A stretch of 9,007 nucleotides of DNA from contig CAJUOD010000110.1 of the NCBI GenBank assembly GCA_910587875.1, forward strand, positions 1 through 9,007, in the 5' to 3' direction. Positions 1-7,900 of this stretch are shown piece by piece. Source of the stretch: an uncultured Oscillibacter sp. (GTDB taxonomy: Bacteria; Bacillota; Clostridia; Oscillospirales; Oscillospiraceae). A program made the translations under genes and the position numbers. The notes beneath the pieces are model-generated. The model saw only the letters and a program-made list of their open reading frames with translations, did not search any database and was not told the DNA's origin. The stretch's first letter is position 1, and each line of letters opens with the position of its first letter.

Positions 1-7
1 TGGTCAT
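1..7 (-). CDS. Possible start of a leftward gene, cut by the window edge
   Basis: On the minus strand an ATG lies at positions 7-5, followed by ACC and one further base. Upstream of it on that strand are two purine-rich sites: GAGGAG at 10-15 (only 2 bases from the ATG) and GAGGAA at 17-22 (9 bases away). A plausible leftward promoter lies further upstream (54-82). This fits a gene divergent from the hydrolase operon, but with only two codons visible nothing can be said about the product, and the ATG could be chance. Confidence 0.3.
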
Positions 8-53
8 GGCTCCTCATTCCTCGTTCATTTTATAAAGACTTTATGATATGTAT

Positions 54-82
54 AGCATAGCGGATTTCCCTCCAAATGGCAA
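54..82 (-). promoter_or_regulatory. Possible leftward promoter
   Basis: Read on the minus strand, TTGCCA (82-77) is followed after 17 bases by TATGCT (59-54). The -35 matches consensus at 5 of 6 and the -10 at 4 of 6. The AT-rich run downstream (31-55) contains other -10-like words (TATACA, TATCAT, TATAAA). It would serve the possible leftward gene starting at position 7. The -35 overlaps the left arm of the 78-121 inverted repeat. Confidence 0.4.
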
Positions 83-121
83 GCCCTTTCCGGGAAAAAA
101 TTCCGCAGCCCCGGGCTTGCC
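78..121. repeat. Inverted repeat, 9-bp perfect arms
   Basis: GGCAAGCCC (78-86) and GGGCTTGCC (113-121) are exact reverse complements separated by 26 bases. The spacer holds a smaller GGAA/TTCC pairing around an A-run. No T-tract follows on the plus strand, so it does not look like an ordinary terminator. It sits between the possible leftward promoter and the strong rightward one, overlapping the -35 of the former. A two-site operator or a cruciform-like element is possible. Confidence 0.5.
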
Positions 122-146
122 GTCCTGCTCCCCCCGCCGCTTTTGG

Positions 147-175
147 TTGACAGGGGCGGCGGGGCACGGTATACT
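147..175 (+). promoter_or_regulatory. Strong sigma-A promoter of the hydrolase-glpK operon
   Basis: TTGACA (147-152, perfect -35) is followed by a 17-base spacer and TATACT (170-175, 5 of 6 match to the -10). Transcription should start near position 182, giving a leader of about 67 bases before the ATG at 249. The spacer is very GC-rich (mostly G and C from 153 to 169), in contrast to the AT-rich sequence just downstream. Confidence 0.85.
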
Positions 176-214
176 TAAGTTTAATTCCTTATTTTTCCGT
201 CGAAATCACACACA

Positions 215-230
215 GGGCGCCCAGGCGCCC
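215..230 (+). promoter_or_regulatory. GC-rich palindrome in the operon leader, just before the RBS
   Basis: GGGCGCCCAGGCGCCC is a perfect inverted repeat (GGGCGCC, CA, GGCGCCC). In RNA it would form a 6-bp GC stem with a CCAG tetraloop ending 5 bases before the AGGAGG ribosome site. It could stabilise the 5' end of the transcript, tune translation initiation, or act in DNA as a repressor operator. Which of these applies cannot be told from the sequence. Confidence 0.5.
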
Positions 231-235
231 GGAAC

Positions 236-241
236 AGGAGG
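236..241 (+). promoter_or_regulatory. Ribosome binding site of the hydrolase gene
   Basis: AGGAGG lies 7 bases before the ATG at 249. This fixes that ATG as the start; the reading frame is open back to position 48 but has no comparable site there. Confidence 0.85.
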
Positions 242-248
242 AGCAGCC

Positions 249-1175
249 ATGTTACACGAGATCAGCTTCCAGTCCTTCAACCAGCGGGACCAGGTCCAGG
301 GGTGGATCTACGTCCCCGCCGCCAAGCCCGTGGGCATCATCCAGCTGGTCCACGGCTTCGGGGAGCACTCCCGGCGGTATCTCCATATGATCTCCAAGTT
401 CCTGGACGCCGGATTCATCGTGGCGGCGGACGACCACGTGGGCCACGGCAGGACCGCCGTAGTCAACGACTCCTGGGGCGACTGGGGGGACAAGGGCCCC
501 CACACCATGATGGAGGACGAGCACACCCTGACCACCCTGGTCAAGGAGAAATACCCCGGCCTCCCCTGCTTCCTCTTCGGACACAGCATGGGCTCCTTCA
601 TCGCCCGGGACTATATCACGGCCTACGGCTCCGAGCTCACCGCCGTCACCCTCTGCGGCACCAGCGGCGTCTTCCCGGGCCTGGACCAGGGCAAGGCCAT
701 GCTCCAGGCCGCCGTGGACGCCGGACAGGGAGAGGGCTCCGACCCCAACGCCGCCGGGGCGCTGCTTGGCTGGATGTGCGAGCGCTGCACGGAGGAAATC
801 CGCTTCGGCAACGAGTGGATCTGCTCCGACCCCTACGTCCAGGCGGACCACGCCATGGACCCCCTGGACGCCTTCTCCCGGCCCACCAGCAACCGCGCCT
901 TCCTCTATTTCTGCCAGATGATCGACTTCATCACCGGCCCCGGCTGGGCGGCGAAGGTGCCCAAAGATCTGCCCGTCTACAACATCGCCGGAGGCGAGGA
1001 CCCCGTGGGCCAGTACGGCGAGGGCGTGAAACAGGTCTCCGCCTGGCTGGAGGAATCCGGCCACAAGGTGGCTACGAAAATTTACGACGGCTACCGCCAC
1101 GAGATCCACAACTACAATGATCTCAAGGACCAGGTGGAACAGGGCATCATCGACTTCTTCAAGGGGACCCTGTGA
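249..1175 (+). CDS. Alpha/beta hydrolase, monoacylglycerol lipase-like
   Basis: This 308-residue protein belongs to the serine aminopeptidase S33 / Hydrolase_4 group of alpha/beta hydrolases, which includes monoacylglycerol lipases and lysophospholipases. Visible marks are the oxyanion-hole HGFGEH at 35-40, the DDHVGHGRT strand-loop at 61-69 (lipase-type DHxGHGxS/T), and the nucleophile elbow GHSMG at 111-115 with Ser113. The likely acid is Asp251 (GGEDPVG) and the base His284 (YRHEIHN). Residues about 140-235 form the variable helical cap. No signal peptide or membrane segment is seen, so it should be cytoplasmic. The start is the ATG with AGGAGG 7 bases upstream; the in-frame extension to position 48 runs through the promoter and was rejected. 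Glycerol kinase begins 20 bases after its stop, which supports a glycerol-releasing substrate such as monoacylglycerol. The exact ester substrate is inferred, not shown. Annotators often call such proteins lysophospholipase. Confidence 0.92.
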   Translation: MLHEISFQSFNQRDQVQGWIYVPAAKPVGIIQLVHGFGEHSRRYLHMISKFLDAGFIVAADDHVGHGRTAVVNDSWGDWGDKGPHTMMEDEHTLTTLVKEKYPGLPCFLFGHSMGSFIARDYITAYGSELTAVTLCGTSGVFPGLDQGKAMLQAAVDAGQGEGSDPNAAGALLGWMCERCTEEIRFGNEWICSDPYVQADHAMDPLDAFSRPTSNRAFLYFCQMIDFITGPGWAAKVPKDLPVYNIAGGEDPVGQYGEGVKQVSAWLEESGHKVATKIYDGYRHEIHNYNDLKDQVEQGIIDFFKGTL

Positions 1176-1182
1176 TCCAGTC

Positions 1183-1190
1183 GGGAGGAG
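1183..1190 (+). promoter_or_regulatory. Ribosome binding site that sets the glpK start
   Basis: GGGAGGAG lies 5 bases before the GTG at 1196. An earlier in-frame GTG at 1172 would overlap the hydrolase stop but would place this site inside the gene and add eight residues absent from known GlpK proteins. The site therefore favours 1196. Confidence 0.8.
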
Positions 1191-1195
1191 CGGAC

Positions 1196-2695
1196 GTGAA
1201 CGAGAAGAACTATGTGATCGCCATGGACCAGGGCACCACCAGCTCCCGGTGCATCCTCTTCGACCGCCGGGGCGAGGTCCGGGCCGTGGTCCAGAAGGAA
1301 TTCCCCCAGATCTACCCCCAGCCCGGCTGGGTGGAGCACGATCCCACGGACATCTGGTCCACCCAGATGGGCGTCACCATGGAGGCCATGCAGAAGGCCG
1401 ACGCCCGGGCGGAGGAAATTGCCGCCATCGGCATCACCAACCAGCGGGAGACCACTCTGGTCTGGGACGCCGCCACGGGGAAGCCCGTCTACAACGCCAT
1501 CGTCTGGCAGTGCCGCCGGACGGCGGAGCGCATTGAGCGCCTCCGGCGGGACGGGCTGGAGGAGATGGTCCGGCAGAAGACCGGGCTGATCCCCGACGCC
1601 TACTTCTCCGCCACCAAGCTGGAGTGGATTCTGGACAACGTCCCCGGGGCCCGGGAGCGGGCGGAGCGGGGCGAGCTGCGCTTCGGCACCGTGGACAGCT
1701 GGCTCATCTGGAACCTCACCGGGGGCCGGGTCCACGCCACGGACTACACCAACGCCTCCCGGACCATGCTCTTCGACATCCACAGGCTCCAGTGGGACCG
1801 GGAGCTGCTGGACTACTTCCGCATTCCCCCCTCCCTGCTGCCCCAGGCCCTGCCCAGCAGCCATCTCTTCGGCGGGACAGACAAGCTCGGCGGGTCCATT
1901 CCCATCGCGGCGGCGGCGGGAGACCAGCAGGCCGCCCTCTTCGGCCAGTGCGGCTTTGAGCCGGGGGACGTGAAGTGCACCTACGGCACCGGAGGCTTCC
2001 TGCTGATGAACACCGGGGCGGAGGCGGTCGCCTCCCGGCGGGGCCTGCTGACCACCATCGCCGCCGGCGCCGGCGAACAGGTCACCTACGCCCTGGAGGG
2101 CAGCGTCTTCATCGCCGGGGCCGCCATCCAATGGCTCCGGGACGAGATGCGCCTGTTGGACAGCGCCGCCCGGACGGAGGAAATCTGCTCCCGGCTGGAG
2201 GACGCGGGGGGCGTCTGCGTGGTTCCGGCCTTCGTGGGCCTGGGAGCCCCCTACTGGGAGCCCTACGCCCGGGGCACCGTAGTGGGCCTCACCCGGGGCG
2301 TCACCCGGGAGCACTTCATCCGGGCGGTGACGGAGTCCCTGGCCTATCAGACCAACGACCTGCTGGCCGCCATGAAGGAGGAGTCCGGCCTGGCCCTGGG
2401 CTCCCTCAAGGTGGACGGCGGGGCCAGTGCCAACAGCTTCCTCATGCAGTTCCAGGCGGACCTGTCGGACACCCAAATCCAGCGGCCCCGGTGTATCGAG
2501 ACCACCGCCCTGGGGGCGGCCTACCTGGCGGGGCTGGCCTCCGGCTTCTGGACAAGCCGGGAGGAAATCCAGGGCAACTGGGCCTGTGAGCGGACCTTCA
2601 CGCCCTCCATCTCCCCGGAGCGGCGGGAGGAGCTGCTGAAGGGCTGGAGGCGGGCCGTGCGCTGCGCCATGGCCTGGGCCAAAGACGAGGACTGA
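1196..2695 (+). CDS. glpK: Glycerol kinase
   Basis: Phosphorylates glycerol with ATP to sn-glycerol 3-phosphate in the cytoplasm, trapping glycerol taken up or released inside the cell. The 499-residue product (GTG start) has the full FGGY-family layout and is near-colinear with Escherichia coli GlpK. It carries the phosphate-binding DQGTTSS at 11-17 and the glycerol-contacting NQRET (Arg84, Glu85). Also present are WQCRRT at 104-109, Tyr136, catalytic Asp243 in AGDQQAALFGQ, YGTGGF at 263-268, and the C-terminal VDGGASANSFLMQFQ and TALGAAYLAGLA segments. It is the second gene of an operon with a monoacylglycerol-lipase-like hydrolase and is followed at once by a strong terminator. No glpF or glpD is adjacent within the window. 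Many Firmicute GlpKs have an HPr-phosphorylated His in an HFYG-like segment ahead of AGDQQ. Here that stretch (about 224-236) is short and has no His; the nearest is His223 in SSHLFG. PTS control by phosphorylation therefore looks doubtful. Confidence 0.98.
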   Translation: MNEKNYVIAMDQGTTSSRCILFDRRGEVRAVVQKEFPQIYPQPGWVEHDPTDIWSTQMGVTMEAMQKADARAEEIAAIGITNQRETTLVWDAATGKPVYNAIVWQCRRTAERIERLRRDGLEEMVRQKTGLIPDAYFSATKLEWILDNVPGARERAERGELRFGTVDSWLIWNLTGGRVHATDYTNASRTMLFDIHRLQWDRELLDYFRIPPSLLPQALPSSHLFGGTDKLGGSIPIAAAAGDQQAALFGQCGFEPGDVKCTYGTGGFLLMNTGAEAVASRRGLLTTIAAGAGEQVTYALEGSVFIAGAAIQWLRDEMRLLDSAARTEEICSRLEDAGGVCVVPAFVGLGAPYWEPYARGTVVGLTRGVTREHFIRAVTESLAYQTNDLLAAMKEESGLALGSLKVDGGASANSFLMQFQADLSDTQIQRPRCIETTALGAAYLAGLASGFWTSREEIQGNWACERTFTPSISPERREELLKGWRRAVRCAMAWAKDED

Positions 2696-2704
2696 CGAAT
2701 GGCA

Positions 2705-2736
2705 AGCCCCCGGAGGATGCTCCTCCGGGGGCTTTT
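2705..2736 (+). terminator. Intrinsic terminator after glpK
   Basis: AGCCCCCGGAGGA (2705-2717), a TGC loop and TCCTCCGGGGGCT (2721-2733) form a perfect 13-bp GC-rich stem, followed by TTTTCTCT. It begins 10 bases after the glpK stop. The leftward transporter gene converges here, its stop lying 7 bases from the stem, so the hairpin is also transcribed from the other side. On the minus strand only a short TT follows, so it should end that transcript less well. Confidence 0.92.
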
Positions 2737-2739
2737 CTC

Positions 2740-4953
2740 TCACTCCGCGTTTACTGTCACCGGCTCCACCTCAATGGAAACCACCTCTATCGGGCTCTCC
2801 TCCGCAGAGGCCGCCGGAAGGGGCTCCTCCTCTGGGGCGGGCAGGGTCTCCGCCTCCGAGGCGGGAAGCGTTTCCGCCGGAGCGGGGTCCGGGGTTTTCC
2901 AATGCCAGCTGGTCTTGTTGAACACCGGCTCGCAGACCAGGAGGATGGCGGGCATCAGGAAGATGCTCACCAGCGCCGAGATCAGCGCGCCCCGGGCCAG
3001 CATGACGCAGATGGCTCCAATCAAGTCGATGGAGGACACGAAGGACACGCCCAGGGTGGCGCAGAACAGCACCAGGGCGCTGGTGACGATGGACGCGTCG
3101 GAGGAGGCGGCGGCGATGCGGATGGCCTCCTTCCGGTCCAGGCCCTTCTTCAGCTCCTCCTGGAAGCGGGAGGTCATCAAAATGGCGTAGTCCACCGTGG
3201 CCCCCAGCTGGACGCAGCTGATGATGGTAGGGGCAATGAAGGGAATCTCCGTGCCCAGGAAGTAACAGCAGCCCTGGTTGATGAAGATAGCCAGCTCAAT
3301 GGTAGCCACCAGCACCAGGGGGATGGAAATGGACTTGAACACAAAGGCGATGATGAGGAAGATGGCGGCAATGGAGATGTAGTTGGTCACCTGGAAGTCC
3401 ACCGCCGAGGTATCGATCAGGTCCCGGTACATGGCCCCTTCCCCGGTGATCATGGCCGAGGGGTCGTAGGTGTGGCGGATCTCGTTCATGGCGTCCAGCT
3501 GGACCGAGACCTCATCGGTCGCCGGGGCGCAGCTGGAGTTGATCATCATCAGCTGCCAGCCCCCCTGCCGGAGCATGTTCCGCACGTCCTCCGGAATGAA
3601 GAAGTCCGGGACGCCGGTGCCCAGCAGCTTGTGGAAGGAGACCACGGAGGTGATGCCGGGGACCTCCTCCATCCGGCGCTCGATCTCCCCCATGTCGGCG
3701 GCGGAGAGGTCGTCCCGGAGGACCACGAAATGGGAAGTCGCCATGTCGAAGTCGTCCTTCAGCTTCTCGTTGCTGACAATGGACGGCAGGTCCCGGGGCA
3801 GGGACTCATCCAGTTTGTAGTAGATGTCCGCGTGGCGCTGGGCGTAGACCGCCGGGAAGAACAGCAGCACCGTCAGCACCACCAGGGGCACCCTGTACCG
3901 GAGGATGAAGCCGTTCACCCTGTCGAAGGAGGGGATCAGCGTCCGGTGCTTGTGCTTCCCAATCTGCTTGTCGAAGATCAGCACCAGGGAGGGCAGCACC
4001 AGGATAACCGTCGCCACCCCCAGGACCACACCCTTGGCCATGACGATGCCGATGTCCCGGCCCAGGGTCAGCCGCATGAAGCACAGGGCCAGGAAGCCCG
4101 CGATGGTGGTCATACTGCTGCCGGAGAGGGACCGGAAGGCGGCGATGATGGCCTGGGTCATGGCGTCCCGCTTATCCTCGTAGAGCTCCCGTTCCTCCTC
4201 GTAGCGGTGGTAGAGGAAGATGGAGTAGTCCATGGTCACGCCAAGCTGGAGCACGGCGGCGATGGCCTTGGTGATGTAGGAGATTTGGCCTAGGAAAATG
4301 TTGCTTCCGAAGTTGTAGACCACGGCCATGCCGATGCTGGCCAGGTACACGAAGGGCAGGACGGTGGACTCCAGGGTGACGCTCATGGCAACAAGCGCCA
4401 GCAGCACCGCCAGGCCCACGAAGATGGGCAGCTCCCCGTCCATCACGTCCCGGGTGTCCTTGATAACCACGGAGAAGCCCGCCAGGAAGCAGCGCTCGTT
4501 GCAGACGTTCCGCACCTGCTGGATGGCCTCCATGGTCTCGTCGGAGGCCCCGGGGTGGTCGTACTGAATGAGCATCATAGTAGCCTGGCCCGAGAAGAAC
4601 ATCTCCCGGAGGTCCGCCGGAATCATCTCCACAGGGACCTGGATGCCCACCAGGTTGGAAAGCCACACGGCACTGGACACGCCGGGCACGTCCCGGATGT
4701 CCTGGATCAGCCGGTTCGTGTAGCCCGCGGGCATGCCCTCCACGATGAGCATGCTGGTGGCCGCCATTTTGAACGGGTCCTCCAGCAGCTGCTCCCCCTG
4801 GGAGGAGGGCAGGTCCTGGGGCAGATAGGACAGGATGTCGTAGTTGATCCGGGTGGCGGCGTAGCCGATGATGGAGGGAATCAGCATCAGCAGGGCGATG
4901 GACGCCACCAGCTTTGGCTTTCGGGTCAGCTTATGGGCGATTTTCTCAATCAT
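2740..4953 (-). CDS. MMPL/RND-family transporter, 12 membrane segments
   Basis: This 737-residue integral membrane protein has two homologous halves, as in the MMPL branch of the RND superfamily, whose members usually export lipids, peptides or hydrophobic compounds using the proton gradient. TM1 is near 16-33 and is followed by an extracellular loop to about 170. TM2-6 lie in 175-327, TM7 near 354-371, a second extracellular loop runs to about 520, and TM8-12 lie in 525-673. The signature repeats in both halves: GVTMDYSIFLYHRYEEE at 238-254 and GATVDYAILMTSRFQEE at 584-600. Asp242/Tyr243 and Asp588/Tyr589 are the likely proton-relay pairs. After TM12 comes a Pro/Glu-rich cytoplasmic tail (about 685-737), low in complexity. 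It lies 15 bases downstream of the exported coiled-coil protein in the same operon. Its ATG is supported by GGGAGGGG 6 bases upstream. The substrate is unknown; drug efflux is a common default annotation but is not shown here. Confidence 0.93.
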   Translation of the reverse strand: MIEKIAHKLTRKPKLVASIALLMLIPSIIGYAATRINYDILSYLPQDLPSSQGEQLLEDPFKMAATSMLIVEGMPAGYTNRLIQDIRDVPGVSSAVWLSNLVGIQVPVEMIPADLREMFFSGQATMMLIQYDHPGASDETMEAIQQVRNVCNERCFLAGFSVVIKDTRDVMDGELPIFVGLAVLLALVAMSVTLESTVLPFVYLASIGMAVVYNFGSNIFLGQISYITKAIAAVLQLGVTMDYSIFLYHRYEEERELYEDKRDAMTQAIIAAFRSLSGSSMTTIAGFLALCFMRLTLGRDIGIVMAKGVVLGVATVILVLPSLVLIFDKQIGKHKHRTLIPSFDRVNGFILRYRVPLVVLTVLLFFPAVYAQRHADIYYKLDESLPRDLPSIVSNEKLKDDFDMATSHFVVLRDDLSAADMGEIERRMEEVPGITSVVSFHKLLGTGVPDFFIPEDVRNMLRQGGWQLMMINSSCAPATDEVSVQLDAMNEIRHTYDPSAMITGEGAMYRDLIDTSAVDFQVTNYISIAAIFLIIAFVFKSISIPLVLVATIELAIFINQGCCYFLGTEIPFIAPTIISCVQLGATVDYAILMTSRFQEELKKGLDRKEAIRIAAASSDASIVTSALVLFCATLGVSFVSSIDLIGAICVMLARGALISALVSIFLMPAILLVCEPVFNKTSWHWKTPDPAPAETLPASEAETLPAPEEEPLPAASAEESPIEVVSIEVEPVTVNAE

Positions 4954-4959
4954 GGGGTT

Positions 4960-4967
4960 CCCCTCCC
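4960..4967 (-). promoter_or_regulatory. Ribosome binding site of the MMPL gene
   Basis: On the minus strand GGGAGGGG lies 6 bases before the ATG at 4953, within the 15-base gap after the stop of the upstream gene. The spacing indicates co-transcription of the two genes. Confidence 0.75.
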
Positions 4968-4968
4968 G

Positions 4969-7900
4969 TCAGCGGAAGACGCCGGTGACGGCGTTCCAGA
5001 AGTCCCGGAGCATCTGGGTCACCCTGCCCCAGAAGGTGGTCTGCTCCTTTTCGGCGGCGGACGCCGCGTCCTCCTCTGCGTCCTCCGTCTTGATCTCCTG
5101 GGTGCGGATGAGGACCTGTACGCTGGTGGGGGCGGGATTCCGCTCATCCGTCAGGGAGACCGGCTCCGCCGTGGCGTCCATCAGCAGGATGTTGTTTACG
5201 TCTCCGGTGTACTCGTTCCAGGTGTCCTCAATGATTTGAGTGACGGTGTTTTTGGCTTCCTTTACCTGCTTCGTGGTGGCCAGGGCCTTGGCGGTCTGCC
5301 GCAGGGCGGCGGAGAGGCCCCGGAGGGACTGCTTCGTCCCCGCGTCCAGGTTCGTCCCCGTGGACCGGGCCAGGTTCTCCGCGTCGGCGAGCACGGCCTC
5401 CGTGTCCCGGATGGTGGTGACGGCGGAGGCGCTGAGGGTCCCGGCGTTGGCCAGGGCCTCCTGGAGGGTGGGCTCGTAGCCGTTCAGCACGTTCCGCAGG
5501 GCGTCCACGTCCTCCAGGATGTCCCGCAGGGTCCCGGAGGACCGGCTCAGGGCGGACATCAGGTCCTCCGCGTCGTCCAGGTCCCGCAGCAGGACGTCCA
5601 GCTCCCCGCAGAGGTTCGCCAGATCGCCCGCCACGGCGGCGGTGGGGTGCTTGACCTGATTCAGCGAGGCGTTCAGCTGGCTTTGGATCGCGTCGATCCG
5701 GGCGGTGGCGCTGTCCAGGCCGCTGGTGATGAGATCCACCACCGCGCCGCCTACGGTGCCGCCCTCAGAGGGCTTGCCGGGGTTGGAGGGCGCGCCGCCG
5801 GGAGTTTCGCCGGGGGCGGGATCCGCAGGAACGCCGGGCTGGGGCGTTGTATCCGGGGTCTCGCCGGGCTGGGGCGTTGTGTCCGGGGTCTCGCTGGGTT
5901 CCGGGGTAGTATCCGGATCGGAGGGCTCGCTGGGTTCCGGGGTGGCGTCCGGCTCAGAGGGCTCGCTGGGCTCCGGGGTGGAAGTCTCATCCGAACCACT
6001 GGAACTGTCGCTGTCCCCGCCGGAGCTCTCCTCATCAGAACCCTCTTCTTCGGAGCTCTCTTCGTCAGAGTCCTCCTCGTCGAGGCTTTCATAGACCACC
6101 AGCCGGGCCGCCATCTGGCCCTTTCGCAGCACCGCCGGGGTCTCTTCCCCATCGGTCTTCTGCTCCTCCGGGGCCTCCGGAATCTCCGCCGCCGGGGACT
6201 CGGGCTCCTCCGTGTCCTCCGGGGCCGCGTTGTCCGCCGGATCCGGTGTCTCTACAGTAGACTCTTCCGGGGTCTCGTCCGGCGTTTCGGGACTCGTCTC
6301 CTCCGGGGTCTGGGTCTGTTCCGGAGCCTGAGGCTCCTCCGGGGTCTGGGACGGCTCCGGGGTCTCTTCCGGGGCCTGAGGCTGTTCCGGAACCTGGGGC
6401 TGCGCCGGGGTTTGAGGCTGCGCCGGAGTCTGGGGCAGTTCCGGGACCGTGGGAACGGTCACCTGGAGCTCGGAGGCGGAGCGGTTCCGCAGGGCCGCCT
6501 TTCCGGAGACTGTGCCTCCGGCGTTGTAGATCAGCCACAGATCGTTCATCTGCTTGGCGGTATCCGGGTTCTGGGTCACCTGGCCGCAGAAGTCCCGGAA
6601 GCCCATGCCCGTCTGGTCCTTGGCCTGACGGAGGCCTTCCAGTTGCTTTGCCGCCGCCAGGGCCTTCTGCTGGTCCGCGGGCAGCACGTCGGGCGTAAAG
6701 CCGGGGGTCTGGGACGCCGCCAGCAGCTTCGCCATGCCCGCCGCCTTGGCCTTGGCCTCCGCGCTGCCGGTGCCCTGGGCCTCCAGCATCTTCTGGAGGA
6801 AGGTCTCCGTATCCGCCGCGTCATAGGCGCCCCGGACGCTCTTCACCTTCTCCACCAGTCCCCGGCTGTTGGTGGCCACGCTGCCGCCGCCCACGTGAAC
6901 GCCGCCCAGGGCGCTCTCCAGGCGGAGGAGGCTTCCTTCCATGTCCGCCGCCAGGTCAATAACACGCCGCAGGTCATAGGTCCCCTGCTCCAGGCCGTAG
7001 AGGGCGGCCTCCATCTCCGTCAGCTGGCCCTGGAGGGTCACCGTGGTATCGGTCATTTCATTGAGGACGGCCTTGGAGTCCGTCACCGTCTGGCTCAGGA
7101 GCTGGACCCGCTGCTCCACCGGGGCCAGGAGGTCCGCCAGGTTGCTCAGGTCCCCCCGGAGGCGGTCCGTACCCTCGTAGAGCACGCCCTTGCCGCTGGA
7201 GAAGGTGCCCCGGGCCGCGTCCAGCTGGTCCAGGCCCTTGGCGGAGGCATAGAGCCCGTTCTGGATGTCCGCCAGGGCGTCCAGAAGGTCGTCCAGGCTG
7301 CCGGAGAGGGCCCGGTAGTCCTCCTCCAGATCGTCCTTCCGCTCGCTGAGCTTGGCGATCTCCTCCAGCTGGGCCAGGGTGGCGGGCATCATCAGCACGG
7401 TGAGGCCGCCGAAGGAGAAGTCGTTGCTGCCCACCCGGATGGTGAAGTGCTGCTCCTCCCCGGGGAGGCACAGGAAGAGCACGGTCCGCAGGTTGCCCAC
7501 CAGCTGGACCTGGGCCCCCTGGGCCTCCAGGGAGAGGATGTCGTCCTGGTTGAACAGGGCCGTGGCCGCCAGGGTGTAGTTGTACCGGGCGTAGTCGCTG
7601 GCGTTCTCATTGGGCACGACGTCCAGGAGGATCTCCACCACGCCCTGCTTCCCCGCCAGGTCCTCCGCCTTGGCGGGGACGCCGTTGAGGGTATAGCGCA
7701 GGGTAATGGTCCAGGGCAGGTCCTCGAAGGGCTTCTTGGTCTTGCCCTCGAAGTAGAAATGGTCCGGCGCGCCGTCCGGGAAGCGGAAGGAGGTGCTTCC
7801 CCCCTCCCCGCTCACCGGGGCGGTCCCGTCGGTGAGGTTCACCACCTCGTCGTAGACGCCGTAGTCCGTCAGGACGGTTTTCCCGTTCATGGAGCAGCTC

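Noticed and set aside
48..248. Upstream extension of the hydrolase frame to an ATG at 48
   Set aside because: It would run through the TTGACA/TATACT promoter and leader, adds 67 residues unlike any hydrolase N-terminus, and lacks a ribosome site comparable to AGGAGG before 249.
252..1109. A 285-codon minus-strand frame and a 272-codon plus-strand frame (302-1120) over the hydrolase
   Set aside because: Both overlap the hydrolase gene, which has an intact catalytic triad. Their products are Gly/Val- or Arg/Pro-rich shadows.
1172..1195. Earlier GTG start for glpK overlapping the hydrolase stop
   Set aside because: It adds eight residues not found in GlpK proteins and places the strong GGGAGGAG site inside the gene; the GTG at 1196 fits both spacing and homology.
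2705..2733. The hairpin as a full bidirectional terminator
   Set aside because: The minus strand has only TT after the stem, so strong termination of the MMPL transcript is not supported.
1112..2743. A 543-codon open frame on the minus strand
   Set aside because: It is antisense to glpK, a certain gene. The Gly/Pro/Leu-rich product is a composition artefact with no family resemblance, and no ribosome site was recognised.
5833..6432. Short-period repeats considered as a CRISPR array
   Set aside because: Repeats are imperfect, adjoin without unique spacers, keep the reading frame and encode Pro/Glu/Thr units within one protein.
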